From: Ischnura elegans
Taxonomy: Eukaryota > Arthropoda > Insecta > Odonata > Coenagrionidae
Length of the DNA: 64,000 nucleotides
Assembly: GCF_921293095.1 (NCBI RefSeq)
Contig: NC_060258.1
Span: 186,001 to 250,000, forward strand
Reading direction: 5' to 3'
Positions 1 to 13,929 of this stretch are shown piece after piece. The translations under genes were made by a program, and so were the position numbers. Each line of letters opens with the position of its first letter. Position 1 is the stretch's first letter. The notes under the pieces were generated by a model, which was given only the letters and a program-made list of their open reading frames with translations, was not told the DNA's origin and ran no database searches.

Positions 1-339
1 CGCAAATTCTCGGAAAAGAAACTAATGTTTAATAGCCAAACCGAATGTTTTGCGAAGAGCTTCTAGTTTTGGCCACTAGGAGTCGACAAGACTGAGTTCT
101 GATTGGAGATTGGCCGCAAGAAAATAGAACCTATTCTAAATTCCAGATTGGGCGAGAAATTGTGTCCATTATTGTGAAACGGATATTGGGCTAGAATTTG
201 GTGTGTCAGTAGGTCCACAATCTAATATCTAATGGATTGGCCAATAAAAAAAATGTGGAAATCGACCAGTTAGTTTTTCATGCTGTGCACTCACTGAAAC
301 TCAAAAATCATGCTCTTAGATACAAAAGGAATTTCTGAG

Positions 340-1745
340 TGTAATTTTTGCCACATCAAAATTTCACTATTATACGTACACGGTAAACCAGTTTTTATAA
401 ATACCGGTAATGAACCCTTAGTTTCCGTAGTGAGAATGAACCTGGTTTAAAATTTGGTCTTAACTAATGAATGAATGAATTGAAACTTAAACGAATGAGG
501 CTTAAATTATTTAGTTCCCAGGCGAACTGATGTGCAAAACTGACCCCCTGTCAAGGTCATATTGTGAAGATGATGTCGATGAGGAACCTAGTTTGGCAGT
601 AAATATATGTAGTTGGTGTCAGTGATCATTGCAAATGAGCGAAAAATGAAAGATGGAACGTAAAGTAGAAACTGCGGTGGATATGTGCTTGAAAACGGCT
701 ATGAATTTATGTAAAGTTGGTTAGTATAGAAAGGAAGATCATGAGGGTGTACTAAGCCAGTATTATAAGAATAGAAATAACATTAATGAGGATAATGTAT
801 TATTGATCTTTTATAAAAAGTTAAAAGCCCCAAGAAAATTGAGACAATATATGCTTGAATTACTTCATCAGGGTTATATGGGAATCGAAAAAACCAACGC
901 CAGGGCTAGAAAAGGGTTATACTGGCCAAAAATAACAGAGACTTAGCGCAATATGTGGAACATTGTAGTGTCTTTGAAAAGTTTATACCTGTAAACGTAA
1001 ATGAGTCAATGATTGGTCAGGAAATACCACAATTTCCTTCAGGAAAGATTGGTATGGAATTAAGGAATTTTGCTGAAAAACTTGTCTTATTGTAATTGGT
1101 TATTTATTAAAGTGGATCGAATTATTGTTGCTAGGATCATGTACGGCAGATACCATTGTAAAAAATCTGAAACCAGTCTTTGCAACCCATCGTATTGAAA
1201 GAGTAATTACTTATGACAATATGCCTTTTAATTCTCTTCACTCCGGACATTTTGCAAATGATTGGAGAATATGGTTAAAAGCAATTACTTCGCCTCTTTA
1301 CCCCAAATCAAATGGACTAGCTGAAAGAGGAGTTCAAATCTTGTTGATGCTAAGAAAATGTAATGAGAGTCGAGATGATGTTCATCTCTCACTGTTGGGA
1401 TATAGTAACACTCCTATCTCTGGCCTAGGTGCATCAGCAGCTCAATTACTAATGAGTGGAAGTCTAACGTCCAAATTGCCTATTAGTAGCAAATGGTTAA
1501 AAGCACTGATTCAGAAAGATGTACATAATAAACTGAGGTCAAATGTAAGCAATTATATGACAGAGGTGCTGTCACCAGGCAAGACTTTCAGCCAGGTGAT
1601 AAAAATGTAATTGAAAATAAGAGTCTAGTTAGTTGGTGTAGTAGTGGCCAAAGATAGAACACCAAGGTCCTGCATAGTAAAAATCCTGATGATCGGATGT
1701 TGAGAAGGAATTCATATCATTTGAGACAGTGTATAACCCTTATGT
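340..1745 (+). pseudogene. Ty3/gypsy pol relic (retropepsin scrap and integrase)
   Basis: Around 352-420 the frame reads HIKISLLYVHGKPVFINTGN, a retropepsin-like segment in which the catalytic DTG has become NTG. From about 800 to 945 comes a zinc-finger-like integrase N-terminus (LLHQGYMG, then ARARKGLYWPK). From 1085 to 1610 comes the catalytic core with KWIELLLLGSCTADTI, a second acidic residue in YDNMPFNSLH and the glutamate in YPKSNGLAERGVQI. Stops and frameshifts interrupt all parts. Reverse transcriptase and RNase H are missing between protease and integrase, so this is a deleted, dead element. The family assignment to K02A2.6-like gypsy elements is from recalled similarity. Confidence 0.85.
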
Positions 1746-3755
1746 AAATAAATGATGACAATGTAATTGATAATGAATACAAAATTAGATGGTGAGAAAA
1801 CAAAAGATGTACTGTGATTGATTGTATTTTGTATATTATTTCAACGTTAATTTTGTATTTGATTATTAACATTAATGTTAATTATTTGATGTTTAAGTAC
1901 ATTACTTTCTTTTAATTAAAACATACCATTCGAACGGCGATTAGCATTACTTTTGAATTTTGATCCATTTGTCTGCATTTGGAATGCTCTCCCTCCAATG
2001 CAGCTGGAGAAGAGTATACCATATTTCACTTTTGTTGGAAAATTTTCCGCATGCAAGTCAGTAGCGAGTTGAAGAAAGTTAGGAGTCGACAAAGACATCA
2101 AGAGAATTGCCATTCGAGTGGATGTTAGAGAATATCATGCATCATACTGTGTTGTTGCTGTTTTGTGGGTGGTATAAGAATTCTGGAAGTAAATCGGAAA
2201 CATCAGTTCAAGGACCGTCCTAATCTATAACCTTCTGCGTGTGATGGAAGTGACGATTCCAGTTGCTAAGTTCAAGATAGTGAATTCGATGGAGACTTCG
2301 GCATAGCAGTCAATGCGTAGCTCTATCCGATGAAACGTCGCTGCCCTTTTATGCGGTACATGACAAATAAACCAGACAAATTGGGAATCAAGTCCTAAGT
2401 TTTGACGGATTTTCAAACAATATACTTCCTAAATGCTTTTTCATATTGTGGCAAAGATGAAGCTTGGCTATCATATGAAACGTAGGGGAAATACAAAGTT
2501 ACTAAAGTTACCGAAACATCGAAGAATTCAGAGATAAATGTAAATTTTAACATTTATTTTCCATTCATTCGGCTAGCAGAAAATTTGAAAAAAAATGGAA
2601 AATTTCTCTTATAGGGATGATCAGAAAATATGAGGATTACGCACGAATATTTTAAACCATTCCATGCAAGTAGACCTTCTCGGTTTCCTTGTTACTTAGT
2701 TTCATGTAACACACTTAGCAGAGGCTAAAGAAACATTGAGGATTTTACAGAGATTTAACAGATGAAACTGCATGAGTGAACATGCATTTTTCGTGACATC
2801 TCTCGAAAACTAGTACTTAAAAAATGACTTTACAAAAAGTTGTTCTCTTGCTTTCCCAGTCACATATTGTGAGGTAACGAAAGCTTAAACTGGGATGCAG
2901 TTACGTCCTATGAAATCGGATCCTGAACAATTAAAAAATCGTGATGTCATTATTGTTGACTCCTCAAACTAACGTTATTCTAACTTTTTGATTGAGCACT
3001 AATTTATAATTAAAGAAATGAAAAACTAATGATGATATTACAGTTCCCTGGTATTTTAGTGAACGCTCATAGAAAAATAAGGAAGAAAACCTGGTGAAAT
3101 AACGGCAAAAATTACCGTAGGGTCGGATGGATTCTATCTGCGTGAAATTCCATGGTAGCCATTTGCAGCGCTTTTTCTTTTTTTTTAAGTGATAGAAATG
3201 TTTTAATACGGCAGTAGACATCTACGAAAAGAAATAACCATGATTATTATAATATAAAGTGAATATATATTGTAAGGAACAGGTAGCCTGTAGCATTCGG
3301 TCTCGATTTCTTAAGGAATTCATTTATTTTTCGGAAATACCTCTTCTTGCATTTTGATTACAAAATATAATTTCGTACGTAATTTACATGAACTTATAAA
3401 TACGGCTTGCCTTAATGAGAGTTTTCATAGCATCTTGCGATCAATATTAGCTCATTTCCAGTTTCTGGACCACACCACGCGACGAAAGAAGCAATAATTG
3501 TTTCATGGTCTAAGAGACAAGAGTCTTTATTCCATTCGTTGGTTTAATCCTTTTTCATGGAAATGTAGTACCTGCACAATCCTGTTGAACCACATCGAAT
3601 TTGATACTATTGTGTGGACAAAAAATAGTTTGCCAAGATTATTCAAGGTACACGACTCACCTTGGGAAAAGATAGGTGTTCATTTTATCAAAATTTGATC
3701 TAATACTAGACATTGAATGCTAATCTAAATTTTACTATTCATATCAGTAAATGCA
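1746..3755. other. AT-rich stretch without recognised genes
   Basis: Only short ORFs in non-coding-like composition are present. One at 3498-3698 (+) ends in DSPWEKIGVHFIKI, which faintly recalls the start of a gypsy integrase core but is too short to call. No repeats of note were seen. Confidence 0.4.
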
Positions 3756-4025
3756 GGATTGACCGTAGAACAAGAAATAGAATTAAATGATTCTGACTTT
3801 TATTATGATTTAAATTTGAAAAACATTACTTTACCTGTAAGATTTTTGTCTGGAACTGCAGAAGTACAGATAAAGGAAGAGGAACCCAAAGTAGAAAAAA
3901 GCAGCCAGAGAGAACCACGCTGGAAAGAGGGCCATGACAATCGATATTGCGATGAACCTGCAACCTATGGATACGGAAGAAAACCACAGGTAAATGCAGG
4001 AAGAGAAAGTGAAAATTCTGAATAA
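3756..4025 (+). CDS. Unidentified ORF or candidate exon
   Basis: An open frame begins after an AG at the end of ATATCAGTAAATGCAG and encodes LTVEQEIELNDSDFYYDL, then an acidic/lysine-rich part (VQIKEEEPKVEK) and GHDNRYCDEPATYGYGRK. A consensus-like donor (CACAG followed by GTAAAT) occurs near 3989, so it could be an exon of about 234 nt. I recognise no family. The IKEEEP tract is of a kind seen in insect transcription-factor linkers, but this is weak. The segment just after the donor is duplicated downstream. Confidence 0.25.
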   Translation, partial: GLTVEQEIELNDSDFYYDLNLKNITLPVRFLSGTAEVQIKEEEPKVEKSSQREPRWKEGHDNRYCDEPATYGYGRKPQVNAGRESENSE

Positions 4026-4462
4026 TTGATGTTATGACACATTTATTGCTCAACAATATAATTACCTACTCTTGTTTGCCATAAGAAAAAAGTGAAGGGT
4101 GAATGTTTATCCTAGCACAAGGTCCGACCGACGACAACACATGCGGATTGCTACGAAATAACCCAGCCAGAGCACATTGCGAGGTAACCTTGTTCCCCGG
4201 CGGAAACGCGCGACGATTAAAAACATGAAATGCAGGAAGAGAAAGTGAAAAATCTATAAATTTGTTATTATGACACATTTATTGCTCAGCAATATAATTT
4301 CTGTTGTTTGTCATAAGAAAAAACTAGAGGATGAAAGGTCATCCTAGCACAAGGTCCGACTGACGGCAATACGTGCGGATTGTTATGAAACAACCCAGCC
4401 AGAACACGTTTAGAGGTAACCTCGTTGCCCAGCGGAAACGCGCGACGATGAAACACATGAAA
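3990..4462. repeat. Tandem duplication, two diverged units of about 236 bp
   Basis: The segment starting with ATGCAGGAAGAGAAAGTG near 3994 recurs at 4230. Both units then share TATGACACATTTATTGCTCA, a stretch containing CCTAGCACAAGGTCCGAC and one containing GGAAACGCGCGACGA. The units differ by scattered substitutions and short indels, so the duplication is not recent. Short ORFs across it are not convincing. Confidence 0.75.
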
Positions 4463-7400
4463 ATGCCTTTTCCGCATGCCACTCATTATGGAAATGCGCA
4501 ATTGATGTTTGATGCAACACCACCACCCACTTCCAACACAAGTTTGATCTTTATATGTTGTTTCTTGGCTAGACTTGCGCAACGACTCAGACGCAATTCG
4601 ACCCCTTTTAGGGAAGATTGTCAATTTTATTGGTGACTAGATGACCCGGTGAACTTTGTACCTTCTTGTATTATTTATTCCATTGTCTATGTATCTGCAC
4701 TTTTTAAAGATTAGTTGAATTATGTCTCATACGAACACAAAATTGAATATTCTCAGGCACTAATAGTCTATACTGCCTTGTGATTGGGCATTGTATGCTG
4801 CTACCTTCTTACATTAAAAGCTGCTACTTTTTTATATTTACAATTTTATCCAAATTCCCAGCGGCAGCGACATCCTTTACACATCTTTCTCCCACGAGGA
4901 AGGCATTCGACTTTCTTCACTAATTCCTTTCGTGGGGATCTACACCGCATTCCCCATCTACCAGCTGCATTATCCGACTGACCGAGCTCCTCATAAGCAA
5001 GATTGCCTTTCAGTTCAGCACCCATTTGCAATTTCAAGGAGTGCCGGTGGGCACAAGAAATGATAAATTCCTTTATTCGGGCGTGGCTGAAGAAATGGTC
5101 GGGATCTGGATGCCAACGCTATTTTCTGAAACCACACAGGTAAGGTAGAAAAAGCGTCACGGCTATCTTCCACATAGGCTCGGGTTCGACAGATATTCGT
5201 AAGTTAAGATTTTGCGCACCATGACCTCGATTGAGTAATCTTCGCTTACTCGCTTAATGAGATCTAGGTTGCGATTATCATTATACCAGTTAGAACCAGA
5301 TATACAAATAGATGTGCATGAGAAACTGCGAGAGGCCAAGTTAGATGTGGGGATTGTGTAATAAGAAAACTCATAGAAAGGAGGAATGCGACCTAGGTGA
5401 TGTAACGTCATTTATTGTTTGGTACACTCGATGCGTCTATTATCTCTCATAATTTTAGAAATCACTGTTACAACTCTTTCCCATTCGTTTAGATTAATTA
5501 CTTATAATATCATATTTTTATAATTTTCATATTGGTTTATGGATTTTAAGTGGAACACAGAATGGTCCCTAACAACGCGAACTTTAGGACGTTTGTAATT
5601 AAAAAGTAAAGAAATTTCGTATTGTGCAAATAAAAACTACTATGAATTAAAAAAGGGAACGGCCCGCTAGAATGAGTATTAAAATCCGCGGAGATTTTTT
5701 AAATGCTAACGAAAAATTTAATGACGAAATGTAATGTTGATTTCATCATCAGTGATCAAATTAGGTGCTCATATAGACATGAAGAGAGCGCTAGCCTCAA
5801 GAGGGCAAAATTCTGTGCAGATGGTAGTTGGGAGTATTAAGAAAACTCACCCACTCCTACACGACGCAGTATGCGATAACTGTGTCCAGGAAAACACTGC
5901 CAAAAGTGTTTGTGTAAGAGAGAGCCAGCAAGTAATTTTGGTCCTATGATGTGCTCTAAATCTGGAAAACTCACACTTCAATTGAGTTTTCTTACAAATG
6001 GTTCTAAAACCTTATGTGGCAAAATGTTTCTTTACTAAAACCAGATTCCTAGGGTGGGCAGACTAATGGTGCAATGTGGACGAATGGTTAAAAATGACAC
6101 AGGAGATACAAATTTAGAGAAAAAAGTTCTAAAACCCCAGCGATGATGATTACATTACCCGGAGAATCACGTGTAGTAAGTAATATGCATCCTCAAAATT
6201 TGCGTGGTGAGGCACAACTTGGAGTTTCATTTCTAATCCATTAACTTATATGAAAAGAAAAAAAAACCGGATTAAACGAATGGGGATGAGTTGTGACAGC
6301 GATTTCTAAAATTATAAGAGAGAAAAAAATCAGCCTACACCCACACTATAACCCGGGAGGATCGTATTAAGAGTCCCTGAGAAAGTTCACCAGACCGATA
6401 CACCACCGAAGTGATTGAGATGTGCAAATTACTCAAGCGAAATCACCGTGCGCGAAATCTTTACGTTCCAGCATTTCTCGAACCCGGACCTCTGTGTACG
6501 GAAGCCGTGACTGCTTTTCTGCCTTACTTATATAGTTTCAGGGAGTTAGATCGGCATCCAGATCTCAAGCATCACTCTCGCGATGTCTCCTTGTAAGAGC
6601 GGCGACGTTTCGTGTTCCGACTCGTCACCCATTCTCAAGGCTGCTGAATGAATATTAGAAGTGACCTTTGAAACTCAGCATCAGGAGGGGCGGGCTTTGT
6701 CGAGTCCCGATTTTTGTGGTGGAGGACAGCGGATCAGCGCGGAGCCGCTGATCGGATATCCAGTATCTCTGTTGACATATTTAGTTTCCATTCTTATCTC
6801 AATAGCCTGTTTAGTTAAAAAAAAAAAAACAAAATTTGTTTGGTCGCTATAAAACTATAGTGTTATCCCGCCTTATTTTGTTTGAATTGGTCTGTTATGA
6901 TTCTGTTTATATTAACAATTTAGCTGTTATAAAATAATACCACTTTATTTCATGATTTCTGATATTATTGGATGTTCTGCTAGAGTAAAATAGATGTACG
7001 TGAATTAAATTATCGTGTGAATTAGACTATATGCGCAGGCTATCACTGTCAGCAGAAGTTTGTTAACATGATATTTGGATGAATAATTTTGAAAAAAGTA
7101 AAATAATTTGGAATGCATTGCGTAATAACTTACATATGTGTAGATAGTATAATCGGGTGCTTAGTTTTGGAAGTATAACAATTTCTGTAGTTTGATATGC
7201 GTTGCCCTTCCATACACCCGCCGCCGTGGTTCACTGTGCGCACGAGGCGTGGCGCTGCGTGCGATTCGCGGTTGAGTATTCGCGGGCGGCGGGACGGGCA
7301 CTTCGAGTCGGGAGAGGAACGTGAGGCATTTGAGACCTGCATTTTCAACAATATTTATTGTATGTTATTCTGTACAAAGTGAATAATTTGTTCAAACGAA

Positions 7401-10400
7401 ACGAAAATGTTGAAGTTACTCACCGAAAAAATTTAATTTGCTTGTAAAGAAATATGCTCTCAAATGGATATTTTACTTGCGAATTGATTATTCTGTTTTA
7501 AATTACGCAGGATTTAATGATTAATTAGCGCGCATACACTACATACATGCCCTGGTTTTCACTGCTGGTTTGTATGGTACGTATTATAAAGCCTTCATAG
7601 AAAGCAGATACGATGGCCTAGTGGAGTAAACGAGTGTCAGAGATGGCGATGTATGTTGGGTCGAATTCCGCAGTAAAATTTTTTGTTTATATTTTTTCCG
7701 ATCTTACACTCGCTTTGTGTTTCTTTATGTATTTATAATCATTTTAAATTCCCTATAACAACATCATACACTTTTTCTAACGATTGTGAGTCGGACAGTT
7801 AGGAATTGGATAGGAGAAGACGTATAATTTCTAAGAATGGCTATGATGTTATGAAGTAAATGGATTTGCAAAAGATGTTAATCGTAACCGAAGGATGAAG
7901 TGTGCATAATATTCTGCGTCGGTGTTAACATAATTTTTTATGTCTAGCGACAAAGGCTCATGCATATCAGTGGGTTATTGAAAATTGATCAATTTCTGTT
8001 TCTGTTATGGTTGTTGGTTTTTTATTATTTTCCGCAATGAACTCCATGCTGATTACCCGCTTCGTGAGGTAGTTATAGAAGCAAATGGTTAGACACCATA
8101 ATCCTAAATCTCGGTATTCGAAAAAAAGGGAAGCCAGTGATAAGGGTTGGATAAAAATCTGGCATCGGCGTTGGCGTACTCATACCAACGGGAAGTGTCG
8201 CTCTTTTCCTTACGTTACTAACCACAATAATTTGAATAATAAGAAAAATTATTATTATTAATTATTATTATTTTTTATTTTCTAATTAGTAAGAATTTGT
8301 TTCATATTCTCTGCAAATTTGAATTTCTCTTCTTTCACACTTTTAATCTTCATTATTTTATGTTGCGAAAATATTTTACATCAAAGAAAATGGTGAGATT
8401 TTAATAGCCTATTCCCTAACTATATTGTTCTCGCTGAATAAGAGCGTTGAATATTTTTGTCGTTCTGTTAGGAATGGCTTGAGGGAAGGTTTGTGGATTT
8501 TAACAATAAGCTCCATCACCCGCCTTCTATCTGTTGCGTAGCTGTATCGAAATTGCCCCTCCCAGGATATGGCAACTACTCTACGGACACAAATGATTAT
8601 CCTCGATCAAATGAGGAATCCTGATGGCCTCGAAATTATTGATGGATCGAGGACAGCCGCTCCTTCGCCTGTCTATCAGCGACTCGTCGCCTTCTTTGAA
8701 ACGCCTTGCCGAGTAACAAACAATATTCTGGGACAAATTCAGCAGCCCATCCATTAAGGCGACTGTATTTCCGCCCTCTACCTATTATGCCTATTATCTA
8801 TCCCCACAAGGCTCAACCGCCTGTTCCTTTGCTCTTCCATAGCTCATGCGTCCAAGACTGGTTCTAAATTATTTAATAAGTTGTTTGTGAACCACATGCT
8901 TCCTTGATTTTATCTGTCCATTGTTCGCGGTTCACAAATTCCTGGTTACATGACTACTACTTAAAAACTACGTCAATCTTCAATTTTTACATTCTAGAAA
9001 TTCGTGACAGAATGAATCGGCATTAGATTTCTGTGATGAAGTTTCAGGGTTTTTCTGGACATTATAATTTATGGCTTCTATGTATTGATTGTTATAATTA
9101 TTATTCAGTTCTTTCGCATGGTTGATAAAGATACTTTTTACACCAACAATTAATAAAAGCTAAAGGAAGAACGGTGAAAATGAATATTTTAATGTCCCTT
9201 TTCATAAGCTTTGCCATGGTTTACAGTTCCACGAGTTACGTTTCAATAGATACCACTTGAAAATTATTTTCTAATCGTTCATTTGCATTCAATTGAATTG
9301 ACGAGGTGAAATGGTACACGCGTTGATTAATAGATCCGGGTTCTATTCTCATGGTGCACACATTTTTTTGAGTAAGCATTTCCTTATGCGGGGAAAATTT
9401 TAGATTACTAAAAAAATGAGAATCGTGCTTACTAATTTTATCACTAAAAAGAAAAATTGGGATGGTTTTATCAAACATATGCTAACAACTATGACTAAAA
9501 TCAGTATAGGACTTCTATGATAAATCTTCTAACTGATCAACAGTGAAAAAGCAAATGTTATGGATTTTTAAATAATGACAGAAGAATTCCAATAAAATAC
9601 AAAAGAAACTTATATATTGGTTGAAGATCGTTATAAAAGTAGTGATGCTGGAAATACTAAAAATAGGCTCGACCTAACGCAATGACGATAGGAAAGTTTG
9701 TCACCACAATAAGTGATGAGATTTTTCGGTCTTCTAGGTTTCGCATTCATATTTGGGAATAATTTCAACAAGTTTTCTTTTTCAGCCCACCGATTAATTG
9801 GACGAATCCATCCTGGGATATAATTTGGATTGTTATTTTAGTTGAAAATCAGAGAACGCATTTAGCACGATACCCTAGTGAAGTAATATGAGATGATAAT
9901 GAAGGCTATTACGCTATTTAACTCAAATAAGACACCACATAATGACGCACAAAAAGGTAGGTTAACCAATAGCGATGATCGCTTAATGCGCACATTCCAT
10001 AAAGGTGAAAATAAGTTTTAAAATCTGATACCACAATCGAGAAAACCGAGGACAGTGCGAAGTAAATGAATTATGACAAATAATTATTATCAATATTAAT
10101 CGAAAAAGAATAATATATTTCTACTAATGAAACCAAATATGTTACTCCTTGCGCCAGTCTTTGGCCTGTTCAATAACGCTAACGCCGGGTTTTAATCCGC
10201 TCTTTACCACCGGCTGACACTCTTTTTCGAATATCTTCCTTTTAAAAATAGCCACTCTTAAAAAGGATAAGGCCACACTAGCCCCTATCTTAACTTATAT
10301 ATGGCGCCTTACGGTAAAGAAAAGTATGTGATGCGGTTTCAGGAAATTTAAAATGGTTTTAATACATAAAGAAACACAAAACGAGTAGAGGACCTGAAAA

Positions 10401-11202
10401 AAATACCATAAAATTCTACATTTGGGATTCAATCCTGCACACATAACAATGTCAGCCGCGCATTTACTCCACTAGGCCACCGTAACTCATTGCAGTGAAG
10501 GCTTTATAATACGTAAAATAGAAACCAACTGAAAACCGGGGTAAGTACGTAGCACATGCACATGAAAATTCATTAAATCCGACATAAAACGAAAAAGATT
10601 GATCACTTTGCAAGTAAATATCCCTATGAGAGCATATTTCTTCACGCGCAAACAAAAGATTTTCGTTGAGTTACCGAGGAAAGCAAAAGGAGAAAGGGAA
10701 ACTAAAATTTCTCAAGATGCAGAATTGTCACCACAACCTTTGTCCTGAAACTTTTGATAGTGACTGCATGATTTTCAGAACAAGTCATTTAAGGAATCGT
10801 TAATTGTAGCCTTTTGTTCAAGATAAACTTAAAAATAATGGAGGTACATACTTTATGTTTAAAAAGCAGATATTTTATTGCACATACATTGATGGCAGCG
10901 CCTCCGTTGGATTTTAGTGGCCATACTTAGAACTCCATGTTTAATGTTTATGCCTGAATATTACTCGAGGTACTCTTCCAATGGTAGTAAAAGTATAAGA
11001 ACAATGCATTGTAATCCAGTTTTGAGCTATCTCAAAAATTTCAGCGGTTTAGTTAATCTAGAATCGGTCTAAATTTGATTTGCAAGGTTTTCCCGGAAGG
11101 AAAAACAAGAAAGAGAGTTTAATAAAATTTGGTTACATTGGGAGCTTATACAGAAAATAATAAGTAAAATATATTGTAAAATGTGTAAAGGACAGTGCTT
11201 AC
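4463..11202. other. Intergenic or intronic DNA, nothing firmly identified
   Basis: AT-rich sequence with small uninformative ORFs. It includes an AAT/ATT-rich microsatellite near 8243-8275, a CpG-rich block at 7195-7330 and a 62-codon ORF at 8569-8757 (+) of no recognised family. I searched for the missing C-terminal XKR exons here and saw none. Confidence 0.4.
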
Positions 11203-11355
11203 CAACGATTAAGAAGTGAGCCACAAAGTCAGTGGCTCTGTGTTTTAGCTTAAAGTTGTTCTCGAGGCCATAGTAGTGATTTGAGTAGTGGCGCAAATGG
11301 AGGGTCCAAGAAAAAGATGCTAGTGATACCAGGATTCCTATGTAGGTCAAGAGCC
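11203..11355 (-). CDS. XK-related protein, exon E (membrane helix and polar loop)
   Basis: A 153-nt exon follows the acceptor TGTCATTTCCAG and precedes the donor GTAAGC. Joined to exon D it reads G, then LLTYIGILVSLASFSWTLHL and RHYSNHYYGLENNFKLKHRA, ending in TDFVAHFLIVG. The hydrophobic part with SLASFSWTLHLR matches the position and style of the XKR helix that follows the SAPQL helix (in vertebrate members similar to SLVSLAWALASYQ). Phase agrees exactly with exon D (1+2) and the exon ends in phase 1. The C-terminal helices expected in an XKR protein were not found between 1 and 11202, so the gene probably continues past the left edge. Confidence 0.82.
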
Positions 11356-12236
11356 CTGGAAATGACACAAACGCCACACATTAACATCATTGTATAACAG
11401 CAAAAAAGCCATTTTCACACAAGGCATTTATTCCTCCTAAATTTAAAAATGATACTTAAATGATACTTTCCCCCACACTAATGTTGCAAGTCACGTACCC
11501 TGCCAATAAGGAAAGCACATATGCTGGGAAATAGCACCTATATGGCAATAAATTCATCACGTTGAGAATCAGGGTACGGCAACATTACTCCTATTCTTCA
11601 AAAAATAATAAAACCCATTATGTGACCCAGAATTTTTAAAAATAATGTACGCACATATTTTAACTTATTTATATACAGTTTTGAACACAAAATCAGGTTG
11701 AAGACATTCCCCATCCCCCGTAGGTTGAGTAAACTGATACATGTCCTTTGCGACGACTCTTGCTAGCGTAACATAGGTATTTATGACGATATCTACAAGG
11801 ATTTTGATCTTCAAAGCTCATCACGTCCTTGAATTGTTCTCATTAACATGGGGTTCAAGATCGCCGGTGAGAGAAAGCACAAGGGGCCAAAAAAGGGGCC
11901 AGAGAGCAGGCTTGTCTCTCCAAATTTTCTCTTATTTGGGTGATTGAGATGGTCTACGTAGTGTTTCCTCAAATCAGCCATCGATGCTCATTAGAGTGAG
12001 CCATTAAACCGTCTAGTAGCAACTGAATGTCCTCAAGTTCAACTAAAAGTTTTTTGGTAAAAAAAAACTCCTGCATCACTTTTACATACCAACCATATTA
12101 TAGAATTTCAAACTGATAGCGTAAGGGAATATACACGTCGGAAACAGATTAATAGTTACAGGAAATTTTGAGCCAAATATTACTGACATGTTGACGCCAT
12201 GTTTCATATTTATCATTTCTCTTTTCCACTTATGTG

Positions 12237-13929
12237 TCGTGTTAGCTCACGCTGAAGCATCCAGTTGAGTAAGTCTGTCCTCGACTTAATTTTGAGAGCA
12301 AATAAAAACACTTGTAGAAAAGATATTTCACTAAATATACATCATCTAACCTGGTCAGAGATTTTCATTTGGAGTTCTTAATCATTTGTCTCGTTATATA
12401 TACTTGGAACTGGCAATTTCTTTCTTTTGAGGTAACATGGGCGCCTCTCAAATTTACCCTTTATTCAATTACGACGTATTTTTTGTGTTATTGGTAACTC
12501 GTTTGCCTGATATGGAACCAGAAGTGATTTGAAAAATGAAACAAAAGTGTTTGGAAACAATATTAAAATTCCAGGTCTCGACGTTACTCTTCCAATGCTT
12601 TGTAAAAATTGCTGAATCCGGAATTCAATCGATCGTCGTAAGATGCGATTATTTTGATGTGGTTGATGTTATGCAAATTATGTGACAGAAAAATTCACTC
12701 ATAAGGAAACGTATAAGATATCAAGGGTCTCCGTTTCATTTTCAAGCGATATTTAAAAAAAAATTGATTGCAAAATAAATTGGAAGCGTCATCAGAAACC
12801 ATTCGAGAATATCAACCATTGAAGACTTATTTCGCAAGCTCCATCTAATTCGATTCTATTTATATTGAACACCCCACAGATAATTACAAACAAATCCAGA
12901 GGCTCGCAGATTAGACTGATGAACTAACTCTAATTATTAGACTATTGGTAGGACATTCTGCTGCATGGAATTCTGCGTCACGGCACTCAATACAATCAGG
13001 GAGCTGCCGCGGACTGCGCGCTCGGAAAAAATAACAATTTTTATTTTGCTTGATGCTAACGGTCATTGTTGATTTCTTTGGATGGACTCTCTAAAACGTT
13101 TGATGTAATTTAAAGTAAATATCTTGAAGTATCTCGGTAATCCATTTTTTTATCTTGTCAACCCAAATGAACACAAAATTTTGACGAAAAATAGGGTCCT
13201 CCAATTTCTATCGTATCGACGATAAATACCGCAAGGCAGCGAAAAAATTAGATTATATCAAAAGTAAAATAGTGGAAAAGCAAATTATATCTTATACACA
13301 ATTCACTAGCTAAAAGATTCACTTTCCAACGTCCGTCGAGCACGGTATTCCCCGTGGCCAGCAGCAAGCTCCGAACTGCGCCGCACTTCGAAAAATCGAT
13401 CTGAATTTCGGCGTCGCAGGTGGTCGAGATTCTCCTTTTGGTATCATAAGCTATAGGTTTTGTTGTAAACGTGTAGTTTTACGTGTGTTTTGTTGTAAAT
13501 ATCTCGAGGTGTCTCGGTGATCCTTTTTTATAATCCTAAATAAACACAAAATTTCGACGAAAAACAGGGTCCGCCATTTTGTACCGTATCGGCCACAAGC
13601 AATACAAATGAGTCGTGAAAGTAACCAATAATTTACAACAATAAACGTCATAATAATATTGTAAATTTTAGTTTCTATTGAATAGCTGCAGAAGGTGTGA
13701 CATTAGTTTTAATATGATGAATTTCGAAAAAAATTCAATGCGAGTAATTTTTTCGAACTTTGTTTAATTTTGAGGCCAAGTAAACTGCTTAAAAATTTAC
13801 CTATGAAAAACAGTTTGCGTCATAAAACGCACTAATGTATTGAAAACAACTGTGCAAAGTTTCAATTTCCGCATTAAAAAAATCGATTCTAAGGTTTTGT
13901 CCAGCTTTTTTCGATTTCAGCCCACTGTG
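12237..13929. mobile_element. Transib element, internally deleted copy
   Basis: The right end (about 12960-13929) is a diverged copy of the right inverted repeat of the Transib at 39132-43371. It ends in the same CAGCTTTTTTCGATTTCAGC followed by CCACTGTG. Positions 12240-12850 resemble the internal left part of that element (about 40600-41050), for example the GGTAACTCGTTTGCCTGATA region. The two parts are joined with the transposase core deleted, and no left terminal repeat was recognised. Divergence is clearly higher than between the two ends of the 39-kb copy, so this insertion is older. Confidence 0.75.

Noticed and set aside
3498..3698. Possible gypsy integrase start (DSPWEKIGVHFI)
   Set aside because: Only about a dozen residues resemble the family, with nothing supportive on either side.
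7195..7330. CpG-rich block as a promoter island
   Set aside because: No gene start is nearby on either strand and the arthropod-like context makes CpG islands an unreliable promoter sign.
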